A stretch of 64,000 nt of DNA from Clytia hemisphaerica (taxonomy: Eukaryota; Cnidaria; Hydrozoa; Leptothecata; Clytiidae). Within the stretch, counting starts at the first letter, position 1. Each line of letters opens with the position of its first letter. Positions 38,591 through 50,240 of this stretch are shown one piece after another. The notes below the pieces were generated by a model. It was not told the DNA's origin. It was given only the letters and a program-made list of their open reading frames with translations, and ran no database searches. The position numbers and the translations under genes were made by a program. The DNA is taken from contig CACVBU010001118.1 of NCBI GenBank assembly GCA_902728285.1, positions 1 to 64,000 on the forward strand, written 5' to 3'.

Positions 38591-40262
38591 TCGCCTCAAC
38601 AAACTTTATAAATCTGTAGATGTTGAAATGTTTAAATATTTCAATCATATCGTTCCGCTCTCGTCTGTATGCAAGCGTCGAAAGATCGTAAACGTTCTTG
38701 TTGTTCTAAGTTCTGGAAACCATCGATCAACTTACTCGCTCTCCTTTTCTACGGCTGTGATATTTCTCTTTAAGTAAGATGTCCAGACTGCTTGGCCATA
38801 TTCAAGGTGAGGACGAACATACGTTGTGTATTAGGTCTTGAACATATTTTTATTTGGGTAGGAAAAGCTTCTGCGAATCAAACCAACAATACTATTTGCC
38901 TTCTGAACCTTGGTTGCGATGTGTGGTTCGAAAGATAGTAGCTCGTCAAAAGTAACCCTGAGGTCTTTCTCATTCTTCTACATGTTTAAGTATTTAGCCA
39001 TTGAGGTTATATGGATGTGCATGAACGATGTGGCGAAATTTGTGTTAATAATACATGGTATTTCGGGATGAAGTTAACAGTCAGGTTTTTGACCATATTC
39101 TTCCAACTTCTTTAAATCCTGTTGAAGAAGCTCGGCGTCAAAGGCGCCTCTTATCCTCTTGGAGATCTTTGATATATAATAACAAACAGTAAAGGGCCGA
39201 GTACACTGTCTTGTGGGATCCCATTTGAGGGTTGCCATTTCACACCATTGACGTTAAAAGCTTGAGTACGTTGATTAAAGAAACTTCTTATATTCATTCC
39301 CATAATTTTCCGCTTATCCCATATGCTCTGACCTTCTTCATCAGACGACGGTGTGGACAGGTATCAAAGGCTTTTGCGAAATCAAAGTAATTGGTGTCGG
39401 TGACCTTGTTAGATGCCGTAGCGTCGGCACAATCTGTTAGAAATCTAAGAAGTATTTTCTGGTAAGAATCCGAATTGTTCTTGCGCTAGAAGTTGTTCGT
39501 TGGTGAGATGTTCCATGATAACGTCTTCAATGATTGATTCCATCATCTTACAGATAATTGAAGTCAAACTTACTGGGTGATAGTTGGCTGCGATATTGCG
39601 ACTTCCTTTCTTATATATAGGTGAAATCTCTGCACATCTGCAATCAACCGGCACGCATCGATTAGTTCATTATCATTGTTAAAATGGAGTTAAACAACTT
39701 CATCAGACAATTCTTTTAAGTAATTGCGAGTGGATTCTATCTGGACCGCATGACTTATCAGCATCAAGTTTGAGAAGTTTTTTTCATTACTGCATGTTCT
39801 GATATCAGTATGTCCGATACAGTGGTGTTTGTTCTTAGATCAAATGGTGGCAATTCATCGTAAGGCTCGATAGTAAAAACACTGGTGAATTGATCTTGTA
39901 GTATCTCGGCTTTTTCAATATCATCGAACTTCATTGACGCTTTGTCTTCTGGGTTTAGCAGGAGTGGAGAAACACCTGTTTTGGTCTTGAGTTTACTACG
40001 AACATAAGACCAAAAAGACTTTGGATTTTGTTTGAAGTTATCGATTATAGTTTTCTCCATTTTTCGTTTGGCTTTGCGCATCAGTGATTTGACCGTGTTA
40101 CTCGCTCTTGTATATGATCGAAATCTTCTACGATCTTCGCTACCCTCATTCCTTAGATTGGACATTCAGCTCCTGTGAAATCTGTTTTTGTCTGCAATAT
40201 GTCTCCGGATTTCGTCAGTTAGTGGGACATTTCCTTTTGTTTTCCAATGTGGTGTCGACATT
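38590..40262 (-). pseudogene. CR1/Jockey-like LINE reverse-transcriptase fragment (host of the nested LINE)
   Basis: From the right: HWKTKGNVPLTDEIRRHIAD (about 40,255-40,195); 40165-39764 with KAKRKMEKTIIDNFKQNPKS, FWSYVRSKL and ILQDQFTSVF, the typical pre-RT segment; 39654-39445 with CRCAEISPIYKKGSRN and NEQLLAQEQFGFLPENTS; motif A YFDFAKAFDTCPHRRLMKK near 39,395-39,340; GIPQDSVLGPLLFVI near 39,225-39,180; then YVRPHLEYGQAVWTSYLKRN near 38,830-38,770 and DMIEIFKHFNIYRF ending at about 38,600. The FADD segment is missing, as an internal deletion follows FVI. The protein then switches to another LINE, and its expected C-terminus is found at 37,140-37,325. Inactive. Confidence 0.82.
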
Positions 40263-40353
40263 TCCTTTGTTGGTATGTATTATGTATGTATTAATTAATT
40301 GAAATGAAATTGAAAATAAAAATTGAAATGAAAATTTGAGAATTTCATTTCAA

Positions 40354-40397
40354 TTTTTACTGATGATGGTGATCGGAAGACACCGAAACGTCTAAAA
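40354..40397 (+). ncRNA. Hammerhead-ribozyme-like motif (Penelope-type, possibly decayed)
   Basis: On the plus strand, CTGATGA (40360-40366) is followed by a hairpin GGTG...CACC (40368-40371 with 40381-40384), then GAAA (40385-40388) and CGTC (40389-40392). A flanking helix I can form between TTTTA just before the core and TAAAA just after GTC. This is the type I hammerhead layout, CUGANGA, stem II, GAAA, very short stem III, cleavage after GUC, as found in Penelope-like retroelements. One extra U (40367) lies between the CUGAUGA core and stem II, which may lower or abolish activity. It lies 80 bases beyond the 5' limit of a minus-strand LINE and no Penelope protein is visible nearby. Confidence 0.5.
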
Positions 40398-40402
40398 TAT
40401 AT

Positions 40403-42699
40403 GTTTTAAATTTTATTCAAATAAAATGAAAACACTTCTGTGCTTGAACTCCACGTTGAAAATATTCAGGAGGACCAATCAATTTAATAATATGTTGTTT
40501 TGTTTTTACCGTTTTCCATAAAGGTCCTGCACCAGTTCTTATGAATTAGATGATTTCGAATATCATCGAAATGTTTTACTGTAGATGTATTTTGTCGCTG
40601 AGGATGAAATCTCAAGGAAAAATTTGAATTCAAAAACTTAGGTCGAGTAATCACTTTTTCTCTGTGGAGCGAGATATTTTATGTTGCTGACTTGTTTTTT
40701 TTTCTTCGGTCATTATGAGATCTATCAGTGATGCTTCATCTGAGCCTATGCTGATAGAAGTAGCAATTCCCCAATATCATGTTTATCAAATTTCGTGATT
40801 TTTCGTGTCGTTATTGCTAGGTTTACTTTATTCGTTTTAAACGTTGGTGCTTAGATAATACCTATCTATATTGGAGAGTTTTTATAAATCAAGTGTATTT
40901 TTTTGCAGAGTTTGGTTCTTGCAAATATCTCTTTTCTTTTTTTTCTTTCTTTTTTTGCATAAAAGTTATTTCTTCTTTATCAAAACTGCTTTTCATCAAC
41001 CGCTGATCATATTGTTCACTAGCCTCCCTGGATATCCAGGCACTAAACTATGTCACAGTCTAGTTTTTGACATTTTATGTCTTGGTTTACAGCCTGGTCT
41101 CCCTATAGCGATTTGCATTCTCAGATCAGAATGCAGACCACTTGCGCTTACTTTGCTAAAGCCGTAAGGGCCAATCTACATGGTGCGAGAAATTCTACAA
41201 CGAAAATAGGGTAACCGATTATTTGCTAGTGAACATACAGCTTTCTGTTAAATGAAAACATTTAAAAAAAGAAACAGAGGCGAGTTCATTTTCCTAGAAA
41301 ACATGGTTGATCATGAATAGTACACGTAAACTTGCTCATATGGACTTTGGTGTAATGTTTTTAATCGCTTTAGGTTTTGTAAGGCTCCTTTTTATTAACT
41401 TTTGTTTCGCTGCATTACGTTGGCTAGGAAAGTTTTGGAAACATGGGTTTGCACTTTCATTCTCTAAAAAGAGCAATCTCTATAATTTTAGAACTTTGTA
41501 TGTTGAGGTAATTTTTGGTTTTCTAAAATTTTGAGCTTGGATATCCAGGCTAATTGTTCACCTTTGCGTTTTCGTTTGTACTCTGACCTATTGCGAATTT
41601 CCCCAAATTGTTGATTACTCGATTGATTAATTTTCCACGCCTTACCATTTGTCTTCTTGGAATAGAAGAAATTGGAGGTCTTCTTTTGACATTTCTTTGG
41701 CGATCGAGACATTTTAGCTCCCTTATCATTTTCTGATTCCTCGTGACCCACGACCAGAATATCTTCAGGTTGATTTAGTCGCACTTCTTTTAGCTTCAGG
41801 TTTTAAGTATTTCCGTCGGACTTCCACATGATTTTGCTGCTTGTTTTGTTTTGTGAGTGGAATTATTTAATTAATGATCATTCAGCCTGCTTGATCAGTT
41901 TAGTTTGAAGATTATTCCTTACTAGATGTTGTGGAATCGGTCTTTAGGTCGAAGAGAGAGCAGAAGATTTGCTTTTAATCTTATGAAGAACAGATTTGGC
42001 TTCCTTGGACACAATCCTAAAATTTGACCTACGTAGAAAATGTTGACTACAATACCAAGTTATTACCAAAACGCAAAGAAACCGCCAACTTCTTAAACAC
42101 TTTGAGACACCCAAGAGTGTGAATTCCTCAAAATTGAATGGTTTTAAGGATGTTTAGTCATCGTAGCTATCTGACAAATTTCTTGTGGTCTGTTTTCCTG
42201 GTTGGACAACCCTCTGAATTTGGTACTAAATTGGGAGCTGAAATAAATGAAAAATATCAGGCCTGGGAAATACACACTTTTTTCAAAATGCATAAAATCA
42301 TTGTTCACTTCGTTTGTGAAGTGTTGCTGTCATGATGCGTCAACGTAAAGTGTCAAGTGTATCAAAATCGGAAAAAGATTTCTTTTTAGTTTAGGTACTT
42401 ATTAAAATTGTGGAAGTGGCATTTAAAGTATTGATTCTATTTTAGATACCCAAAGGGTGTATTATATAGGATAAACTGACATGAAATTTTCCTCTTTTTT
42501 TCAGATATTTCAGGATATTACTTCATCTCCGACGAACAAAGTTCAAGCAATCAAGAATGCATAGTATATATAGATTTTCCCAAGAATTTGTGGTTATTTA
42601 TTTTTTATAATAATTAGGACCGTCTTCAGTGTCATTTCTTAAACACTTTCAAAAAATAGCCTCTTCTAAACTCTCTCCTCTGCAGAACTCTCACAAACC
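40403..42699. other. Intergenic DNA without supported genes
   Basis: Several open frames up to 98 codons occur. The one at 41488-41784 (minus) encodes a lysine-rich, low-complexity 98-aa peptide with no domain I recognise, and I leave it uncalled. An imperfect TGGATATCCAGG palindrome occurs at about 41,030 and again near 41,540. Nothing else is supported. Confidence 0.45.
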
Positions 42700-44235
42700 A
42701 CTGTTTTGTAATCGATTGTGACTCCTGTCTCACAACCCCTATAACCTCTGTTTTGTGACCAATACAGTCCCTTGTTTCACAACTTCACAACTCATGTTTC
42801 GCAACTCGCAAAAATCCTGTTTCACAACTCTCAAAACATCTGTCTCGAAGCCCTCGAAAACTGTGTCTCACAACCCTTATAACCCCTGTTTCATTACCCG
42901 CACAACCCCTGCTTCGAAACTCATACAGTCCCGCTTCACAACCCCTAAAACCCCTGTTTCAAAACCTACAACACCTCTGTTTCACGATTTACATAAACCT
43001 TGTTTCGCATCCCACACAACCCCTGTTTCAAAACCTACACAACCCCTGTTTCAAAACCTACACAACCCCTGTTTCAAAACCTACACAACCCCTGTTTCAA
43101 AACCTACACAACCCCTGTTTCAAAACCTTGTGTCACAACCCCTGTTTCAAAACCTTGTGTCACAACCAGTACAATTCATGTCTCACTACCCGCAAACCCC
43201 ACGCGCAATTCCTGTTTCGAAACTCGTACAATACCTGTTTCACACCTCTCGCAGCTTCGTTTTCACGAGCTACACAACCCTTTTTTGCAACCTACACAAC
43301 CCCTGTTTCCCAACCTAAACAACACCTGTTCCAAAACCTACACAACCCCTGTTTCGCAACCTAATCAACCCCTATTTTAAAACCTTGTGTCACAATCCCT
43401 ACAAACCATTTCTCATTCCCGGACGACCCCTATTCCAAAAACCGCGCCGCGCAATTCCTGTTTAAAAACTCGTACAGCTCCGTTTACAATCCCTAAAACC
43501 CCTGTATCACAACCTATTCAACCCATGCCTCAAAACCTTGTCTTCCAACCCCTGCAACTCCTGTTTCACTGCTCTCGCAACCCCCGCTTTAAACTTCTCA
43601 CTGCTTTTTTTTGTTTTATCCCTAAATAACAACCATCACAGCTCCTGTTTCACAAACACCGCAAACCTATGTCTCACAAACCTTCCGACCTTCAGTCCTT
43701 GCAACTCGTTTCATAACTCTCATATCCTTGTCTCGCAACCCCTACAGCCCCTGTTTCGCAGCCTTATATATAACCCAAAACCCTGTTTCATAACCCTGAA
43801 AACCCTAGGCTTCTGATCATCCTCTAGTGAAAAAAGTTTTTCATAGGAAGCATATCTATAGAGGTCTGCGATTTAGTCTATGGAAACCCTTGTTTCACAG
43901 CCCTTGCAATCTTTTCAACCAATTTTTCTTAGTCCACATAAACCTCTTTGTTTCATAGCCCCTGCTTCACAACCTGAGCAGCCCCTGTTTCGCAGCTTGC
44001 ACAGCTTCGCTTCCATAACCTTTAAAAACATTGTCTTGCAAACATATCAATGTATATTTCGACAGCTCTCACAGCCTCCTGTTTACAAATCCTTCAACTC
44101 GTGCTTTACAATCATCACAAATGCTGTTTTATAAGCCTCGCAATCCTTGTGTAGTAAACGCTTCAACCCCTGTTTGAAAATTAATATAATCCTTGTAGCA
44201 AAATCCTGGTTGTCTCTGTTTCACAAAATCATGTC
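42700..44235. repeat. CCCCTGTTTC-type minisatellite, degenerate
   Basis: A ~1.5-kb C/A/T-biased array of a ~23-bp unit close to CCTACACAACCCCTGTTTC plus AAAA. It is perfect at 43,013-43,130 (about five units) and loosens on both sides to phrases such as CAACCCCTGTTTCACAAC. The strand has almost no G-rich counterpart, so open frames of up to 187 codons run through it in all plus frames (for example 42755-43318) with repetitive Pro/Thr/Phe peptides. The frames follow from the repeat unit and are not evidence of a gene. Confidence 0.88.
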
Positions 44236-45029
44236 TCACTACCAATCTTAAAAAAGTTTATTTGACAACTTTTGCGACCGGTTGAAAATGATGGCATAAG
44301 ACGCATCGAAATAATCCGCTAACATCGAACGTGTTTCCTTGTTATTTTTATTTGAAATCCAATCCAAGGAGATTATTATTTTTGGGTTATGGTTCTTTTT
44401 ATACAAACCGGTAATACTAACCGGAATATTCATAATCCTCGCGAAGTTATTTTACAACGCAACACAACCGCTACTCTGTACCAGAGTGTACACGTTTATC
44501 TCACATCTATCGTTTCGTAGTACACTCTGTGTACAATGCCTGTTTGATAAAAAATTCCCGTACGGAGACATCTGCGATGAAGTGATTTATAAATAGCGAC
44601 ACTTTTCTCGTCGTCTCCCCTCTCTGACCCGTACTCCATCTCAGCGGTCAGTTTGTAAATCTCAAATCAGAAAAGACAATGACAACAGACCCTCTACAGC
44701 AATGAATTTTGAAATAAGCAGTAATATCGGGTCCATGTATAGACTACACAACCAATGTCTCATAAGTAAACAAATACAGTTTCAATACGGCAAATCATTC
44801 TTATTAGCCCTTGCATGGTCTTGCATGCATACATAATCCAACAAAATAATTTCTTGTAATCTTGGTAACATTAAACTGCATTTCTACTTTTCGTAGAAGA
44901 ACTGCCAATAACTGTCAAACAAACTTATCAGCGTGATCGTGATAGAAAGGAAATTCAACTCGTGACAACGTGATTTGGAAATTCTTCTTTGCGTGACTGC
45001 GTGATTTGAAAGGTGGCTGAGGGGGTTCC
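44236..45029. other. Unrelated segment splitting the CCCCTGTTTC minisatellite
   Basis: The minisatellite stops near 44,235 and resumes at about 45,030 in the same orientation, so these ~790 bases may be an insertion. A short inverted pair around ACTCTG...GTACAC occurs at 44,475-44,540. I do not see matching ends or a target duplication, so the insertion cannot be proven. Confidence 0.4.
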
Positions 45030-45165
45030 CTTCAAGACAACACAACTCATGTTTCACAACTCGCAAAACCCCTGTTTCGCAAACAACAGAGCCCTTGTCT
45101 TGAACAATGCCTGTCTCACATCTCTTACAAATGTTATGTCCCAAAGCTCTCAAAATCTGCCCTTT
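45030..45165. repeat. Continuation of the CCCCTGTTTC minisatellite
   Basis: Phrases CAACTCATGTTTCACAACTC, GCAAAACCCCTGTTTCGC and AATGCCTGTCTCACATCTC repeat the pattern of the larger array at 42,700-44,235, on the same strand. Confidence 0.7.
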
Positions 45166-48154
45166 AACCAGCTTGAGGGTTGAACTGGAGTCGTTTATGA
45201 TTTATAGTATAGGTGTTATCTGAATATGCGATAATTTTTCTATCCATTGTCCACTAAATAAACCGATGTTCGTCCGTTCGTCTGTTAGCAGCTTTTCTCG
45301 GGATTGGCTCATAGTTTTTTCCTGATTTTTTGCACACTGATGCAAAATGGTGATGCCCAAAAAGTAACAAAGCCCGATTGTCTAGAAAATAAATTTCCGG
45401 CCGCAAATGCCGGAAATATGCCGGAAAACCGTTTTTCGGCATTTTTTCGAGATTTCATCATTAGTTTTTTCTATGATTTTTTGCGCAAAGATGCGTATTA
45501 GCAACGCCCAAAACATGTACCGTGAAAATCACATACCGACCGAATATATGCCGAAATCATATATCGACCTGTGATGGCAAATCGAGATTCTATCAGCGCG
45601 CAATCAACGCAAAGAAAAGTAACCATGACGACAATCCAAGATCTTGTTGATATTTTTATTCGCGTCGTTGAAAACACTACTCAAATATGTCATCGCCGCT
45701 TTTTAAAACGAATCAGTTTCTGATACTCAGGGCACAAAACATGTTCGAGTCCGATTTTTGAAGTTTTTCCAGGTCTATAATGCCGAAAATATACCGGATA
45801 TTGCCGTTTTTGCTGATTTTCATTGGACTTTTTCCTTATATTTCTTTGTTTTCACACAAAAACATTATTGATAATACCAATCAAGCACGATTCAATTGTC
45901 AATAAAACTGATCGTTCTTTTTTCACGATCTTTTCCATTATCGCTTTAAACTATACGGTCGACTTTCCATAACTCCAAACACCTCAACTGGGTTATCTCC
46001 ATAAACTCAAACGATTTTTCCGGTCTCTTGAGGAAATTCTTACGATATTCTGCCTAGTCTAGCAAGCTAGACGACTAATTCATACATAGTAGAAATAAAG
46101 CAAAAAGTATTAAAGGGAACAATTTTAGTCGTCTAGAAACCTTTGTACACTAACTCCAAATAAAAGAAAAGTGTCAATATTTGCAATTATAATTTTTTCC
46201 CGCTCAAAATAATTCTTGAGAAAAACATGTGTGTGGATTTGTGTATTGAAAGTTTTTCATTTGAGTTGATTTTGTTTTGAGAGTTTGTTATTGCTTGATA
46301 AATTGTTTTCTCGCTACGCAAGTTTCTGCGTAGCTAGCCCCTGTATCTATAAGGCTGAAACACCGGATTCTTCCAGTCGTTTATACAAACCAAATCCCGT
46401 TTTATTATTAGTAGTATTGGTATTATTTAGTATTACATGCATTATAAACGACTCCAGTCTATATTCTGCCTCTCTATATACTCGAATTTCAGTAGCTCGA
46501 ACGATTACTGAGTATCACTGTTTTTTATTTTCTGAAATAGTGGTCCAGTATGCTAGACTACTTAAGGGTATAAAATGTTTAAAATCAAAAAGCCTAATTA
46601 TCACTTTCTCTCTTTCACAACAGACTTTCTTCTGTTCGAGTTAACAAAAGTCGTTTCCCAAAAAAAAACAGAATTGCGCAAAACATTAGGCCCATACGTA
46701 CTACTTATAAGTTATCAACGTATGTCAATGTTTCTGATAACGTGGAACCGATTTTGTGCAATTACGGAAAATGCTTTCCTCTTCAGAATTTAAACGAAAA
46801 TAGGACTTCAATTGGCAAACGATTTCGTGTTTTGTAGAATTAATTTATTAAATTTATTTTGATATTTGAAAGTTTTTTTGGCGGAAATCCAAAAATTTTT
46901 CATTTTTTAACTCTCAGTACACGCTTTCTTTTCTCAAGCATTTTTTTGATTATTTGAGCTTGACGTAATTTCCTATTATTGTATAACAATAGATCTATTG
47001 TTTTCAAACCAAAATCGTAATATGGCTATGCTTATAAGCGTTACGCTTATAAATAAAAAATGTCTAATGCACAATGGTCTGGTGCAGAATGCATACAGCA
47101 AGCATTGTCCTCAAACTAAGGAATGGCTTTTCCCTCCGTCTTGCACGTTAAACTTGCATAAATAAAATTCGAGAGGATTTCCCGAGGTATTTTTTTAACA
47201 TCGCAGACATCGCATTATTTATATAGAATATCGTTATCTCCGTCACCGCCGCCGGCGCTATCGCTGATATCCTGGCAAAACTTTTCAAACACCGCATTCC
47301 TTATAAATAGAATTGAAGTTACCGCCACCACCGCCGGCAAAAAAGATCAAATCGTTAGAATTTCAATAACAATTTGAAGATCGATTTTTCTTCATAACAA
47401 TTTTGAAGGAATTTTTGTTTGTATTTGCTTTTTGCTGAAAGCTTATTTTTCTGATGGAAAAGCCTTGCCTAGTCCCTAGGCAACTCGACGCCCTATTATT
47501 CGAAATTGTTAATAATAGGGCTCCTGTTATTTATGAAAATTCTCCTGTCGCCAGTAGAGCCGGGAATGACTTGAAAAAGCGGGTTTTTGTACCGTGAATA
47601 GCACAGGTCAAAATCATACGGCCATCCAAGATCTTGGATGAGGTTCAAAGTTGATATTTTTATTCCCGTCGTTGAAAACACAACTTACAAAAAGTCATCA
47701 ATGCTTTGTAAAAAGAGTCAATACATTTGGAGATCATATAAAAGATTTCTTTCGAAATAAACTCATTTCAATTACACTTGGAGGTTTCTGGGGAATTCTT
47801 AAATAAAAAACTGCATACTGATACAGTCTGCTAGACATTAATATTTGCTCTTTATCTTTGATTTTTTGTACAGTGATTAGATTGACACATGCGCGATAAA
47901 ATTTCTATTATTTGTCTTCAGAGGTTAATATATTTTTTGAAAACTCAACCTCTGATACTCAAGGTAGGGTTTTTGGGGTTTTCTCGAGATTTGATCACTT
48001 GTTTTCTGATTTTCTGTACATAAATCCACATTATGTTGAACTGTGAAAATAAATGCGCCTATTTTTTAATTTTCCCTCTTCTCTTTGAGGTGGCCGCTCG
48101 GGTACGGGACGCCGAACCGGGCTCTAGGCCGACATTTTAACCTTTTCTGCTGTA
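45166..48154. other. Intergenic DNA with a dispersed repeat pair
   Basis: A ~75-bp block with CCAAGATCTTG and TTGATATTTTTATTC...GTCGTTGAAAACAC occurs at about 45,625-45,705 and again, diverged, at 47,625-47,720. Phrases such as ATGCCGGAAA are repeated loosely at 45,395-45,560 and 45,780-45,810. Open frames here (for example 119 codons at 46285-46644) have no recognisable domain. TTAGTCGTCTAG near 46,125 is mirrored by TAGACGACTAA near 46,067. Confidence 0.45.
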
Positions 48155-48565
48155 CTCTTAGGTTTCAAATAAACGGGGGAGGTTGGAATATTTTCGAGAT
48201 TTAAAAAACGGGGGAAGGTTGGAATATTTTCGAGATTTTAAAAAACGGGGGAAGGTTGGAATATTTTCGAGATTTTAATAAGCGGGAGAAGATTGGAATA
48301 TTTTCGAGATTTTAATAAGCGGGAGAAGATTGGAATATTTTCGAGATTTTAATAAACGGGGGGGGGGGCTAATTGCGGTGGGGTTGGAAATTGTATTTCT
48401 GAAAACCCAAAAATAAGTTAAATATATGCTAAAATAAGGGGCATTCTCTTTGACAACTGACAAATTTACTTAAAAATCAATAAATGGGGGGTCCTAATAA
48501 GGTCCGGGAGGTTGAAAATTTTCGAAAAATTAACAAGCAGGGGGTGTTTATTTGGAACCTAAAAG
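48155..48565. mobile_element. CTCTCGGG-family MITE, copy 2 (diverged, expanded)
   Basis: Left end CTCTTAGGTTTCAAATAAAC and right end GTTTATTTGGAACCTAAAAG are inverted copies. TA flanks both (48153-48154, 48566-48567). The interior is five to six tandem copies of a ~36-38-bp unit, AACGGGGGAAGGTTGGAATA with TTTTCGAGATTTTAA, which corresponds to the G-run units of the copies at 29797 and 49530. The internal tandem expansion makes this the longest copy. Confidence 0.75.
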
Positions 48566-48621
48566 TACTTAGAAATGTATGGTCTTTGTTCCTTTATTTT
48601 AATTTATTTCATATTGTTAAG

Positions 48622-48718
48622 CTGACAGGTGCGGCTCTAGAGTGGTAAGAGATGCTTACTCAAGGTACCGCACCTGATCTCAGACTTCGGTCTTCAGCTT
48701 ATCACTTCCTTTTGTGTC
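48622..48718 (+). other. tRNA-like structured segment (uncertain)
   Basis: AGGTGCGG...CCGCACCT (8-bp stem) encloses CTCTAGAGTGGTAAGAGATG, reminiscent of a tRNA D arm. Outside it AAGCTGA pairs with TCAGCTT, and AGAC-TTCG-GTCT forms a UUCG tetraloop hairpin. No B box matching GGTTCRANNCC is present. It could be a decayed tRNA, a SINE head or chance structure. Confidence 0.3.
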
Positions 48719-48767
48719 TTGTGCATTAATTTTGTTTTGTACTTTTTTTATTTCTTCCAAAATGTAT

Positions 48768-49527
48768 ATTGAGTTTTTGGTTTTTGTTACAGATTGTCAT
48801 GGTTAGTCGCACTAGTTTGTATTTTCTTCAGTGCATATAACTTCATTATACCTTATCGGGGAAAAAATGTCGGAGTTTTATTTAGTCGAGAAAAAATTTC
48901 GTCACCTAGAGGCATTTTTGTCACTTTTCCCCGACCAAAATTTCAAATTCTTCACTTTCTCCGACCAAATTGACAATTCGTCGGGGGAAAATTTCGTCAC
49001 CCCCTCAAAATTTTCGTCACTTTCCCCCGACATTTTTTTCCCTGATAAGGGGAATTACTCCTTTAAATGCGAAACAGTAATACCATCAATGAGTTGTAAA
49101 CAGCTTCCTGAAAAAAGATTTACTGGAAAAATCCTGGAAATCCCCGTTTTTCATAATTCCGTGACATATTTTTTCATTTGATTTTGTTTCTTTAAAGAAA
49201 AAGATACAGTATGTGGTCCCCAAAACGTCGATTAAATCTAAAGTTTCTCTCAAATCTGGAGGAAGAGTAGCCAGTACCTTCCCACAAACCAAATTGTTTC
49301 TTTGTTTTATCGCGATAAAAAAGCAGTTTTCGTCTAACAGGCTAGAGGAAGAGAGGTTTTACAAAACTCTTTGCTGCACGCAAAACTTTAACATCTCTAC
49401 TACATTTCTACTAAATTTCACAAAAATCGTGAAATTCTGATAAATCTACAGGTCAGAATCCTCATTTTAATGGCGTTTTGGGGACCATATACTGTATAAT
49501 AAACTACGTTAACTAGACTTTGTATAA
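48768..49527. other. Intergenic DNA without supported genes
   Basis: Contains an imperfect inverted repeat: TATCGGGGAAAAAATGTCGG near 48,857 against CCGACATTTTTTTCCCTGAT near 49,027, with AAAATTTCGTCACC-like phrases between, perhaps another small foldback element. GTCCCCAAAACG near 49,216 is mirrored near 49,475. Open frames of 60-116 codons follow these repeats and have no recognisable domain. Confidence 0.4.
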
Positions 49528-49529
49528 TA

Positions 49530-49744
49530 CTCTCGGGTATCTAATACCCGGCTTGGAATAAGCGGGGTGGGTAGAATAACTCTCAAAACTTGATAAGGGT
49601 TGAAATAAAAATGTCCGGGGTGCAAAATTTTTGAAAAGGAGGCTAATACAGCAGAATAAGGGCAGAAGAAGCAACTTTCCAAACACTTTCCCAAAAATTG
49701 GATTAAATTAATGAAGCAAGGGGTGCTAATTAGGTACCCGAGAG
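49530..49744. mobile_element. CTCTCGGG-family MITE, copy 3
   Basis: Left end CTCTCGGGTATCTAATACCC and right end AGGTACCCGAGAG are inverted, with TA on both sides (49528-49529, 49745-49746). Interior phrases TTGGAATAAGCGGGG, AAAATGTCCGGGG and GGAGGCTAATACAGC match copy 1 at 29797-30078 closely. This is the shortest of the three copies. Confidence 0.8.
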
Positions 49745-49767
49745 TATTTCATGGTGATGCTGAAATC

Positions 49768-50050
49768 CCGGGGGGGGTACTTAGAAGGGTTACAAAAATC
49801 AGGAAATTTCAAAGTAGTCTCTCTAAGGGTGGGAAAAATCACGATTTTTAGAAAAAAAATTTGATTTTCAGAGAAAAAATTACAAAAAAGTCTCACTAAG
49901 GGTAGGAAATTTTTGAAAATCAGAGAAAATTTTTCGAAAAAGTCTCTCTAAGGGTCACTTTTTCACTAAAATTTGGTCTCTCTAAGGGTCGGTTTTCGGA
50001 GGTCCCGTCAGCACATACCCCTCATTCACCAACCCTAGTACTCCCCGGGG
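49768..50050. mobile_element. 283-bp CCGGGG-ended MITE with 8-bp target duplication
   Basis: Starts CCGGGGGGGGTACTT and ends AGTACTCCCCGGGG. It is flanked by CTGAAATC on both sides (49760-49767, 50051-50058), an exact 8-bp duplication. The interior repeats GTCTCTCTAAGGGT four times. It inserted only about 20 bp from the copy-3 MITE to its left. An 8-bp duplication fits a hAT-like mobilising enzyme. Confidence 0.82.
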
Positions 50051-50240
50051 CTGAAATCTTTGCAAAAACATAAATCTAGACGAATCTAAATTGGCCGACG
50101 AAAGAATTTATCGACGTTACATCGCCCACCAAAGTTTAATTTTCTAACCCAAATTGGTCAAAACGTTTCCAGGTTTCCAGACATTTTTATTATACACAAA
50201 CTCAAAATTTGGAGTCTTATTGCCCAGCGCTAGCGAGTGG

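Noticed and set aside
42755..43380. Overlapping 187- and 126-codon ORFs rich in Pro, Thr and Phe
   Set aside because: They run in several frames through a G-poor minisatellite, where stops are rare by composition.
46285..46793. 119- and 72-codon ORFs as a possible membrane protein gene
   Set aside because: Hydrophobic residues here follow T-rich composition. There are no recognisable domains, splice-consistent exons or regulatory context.
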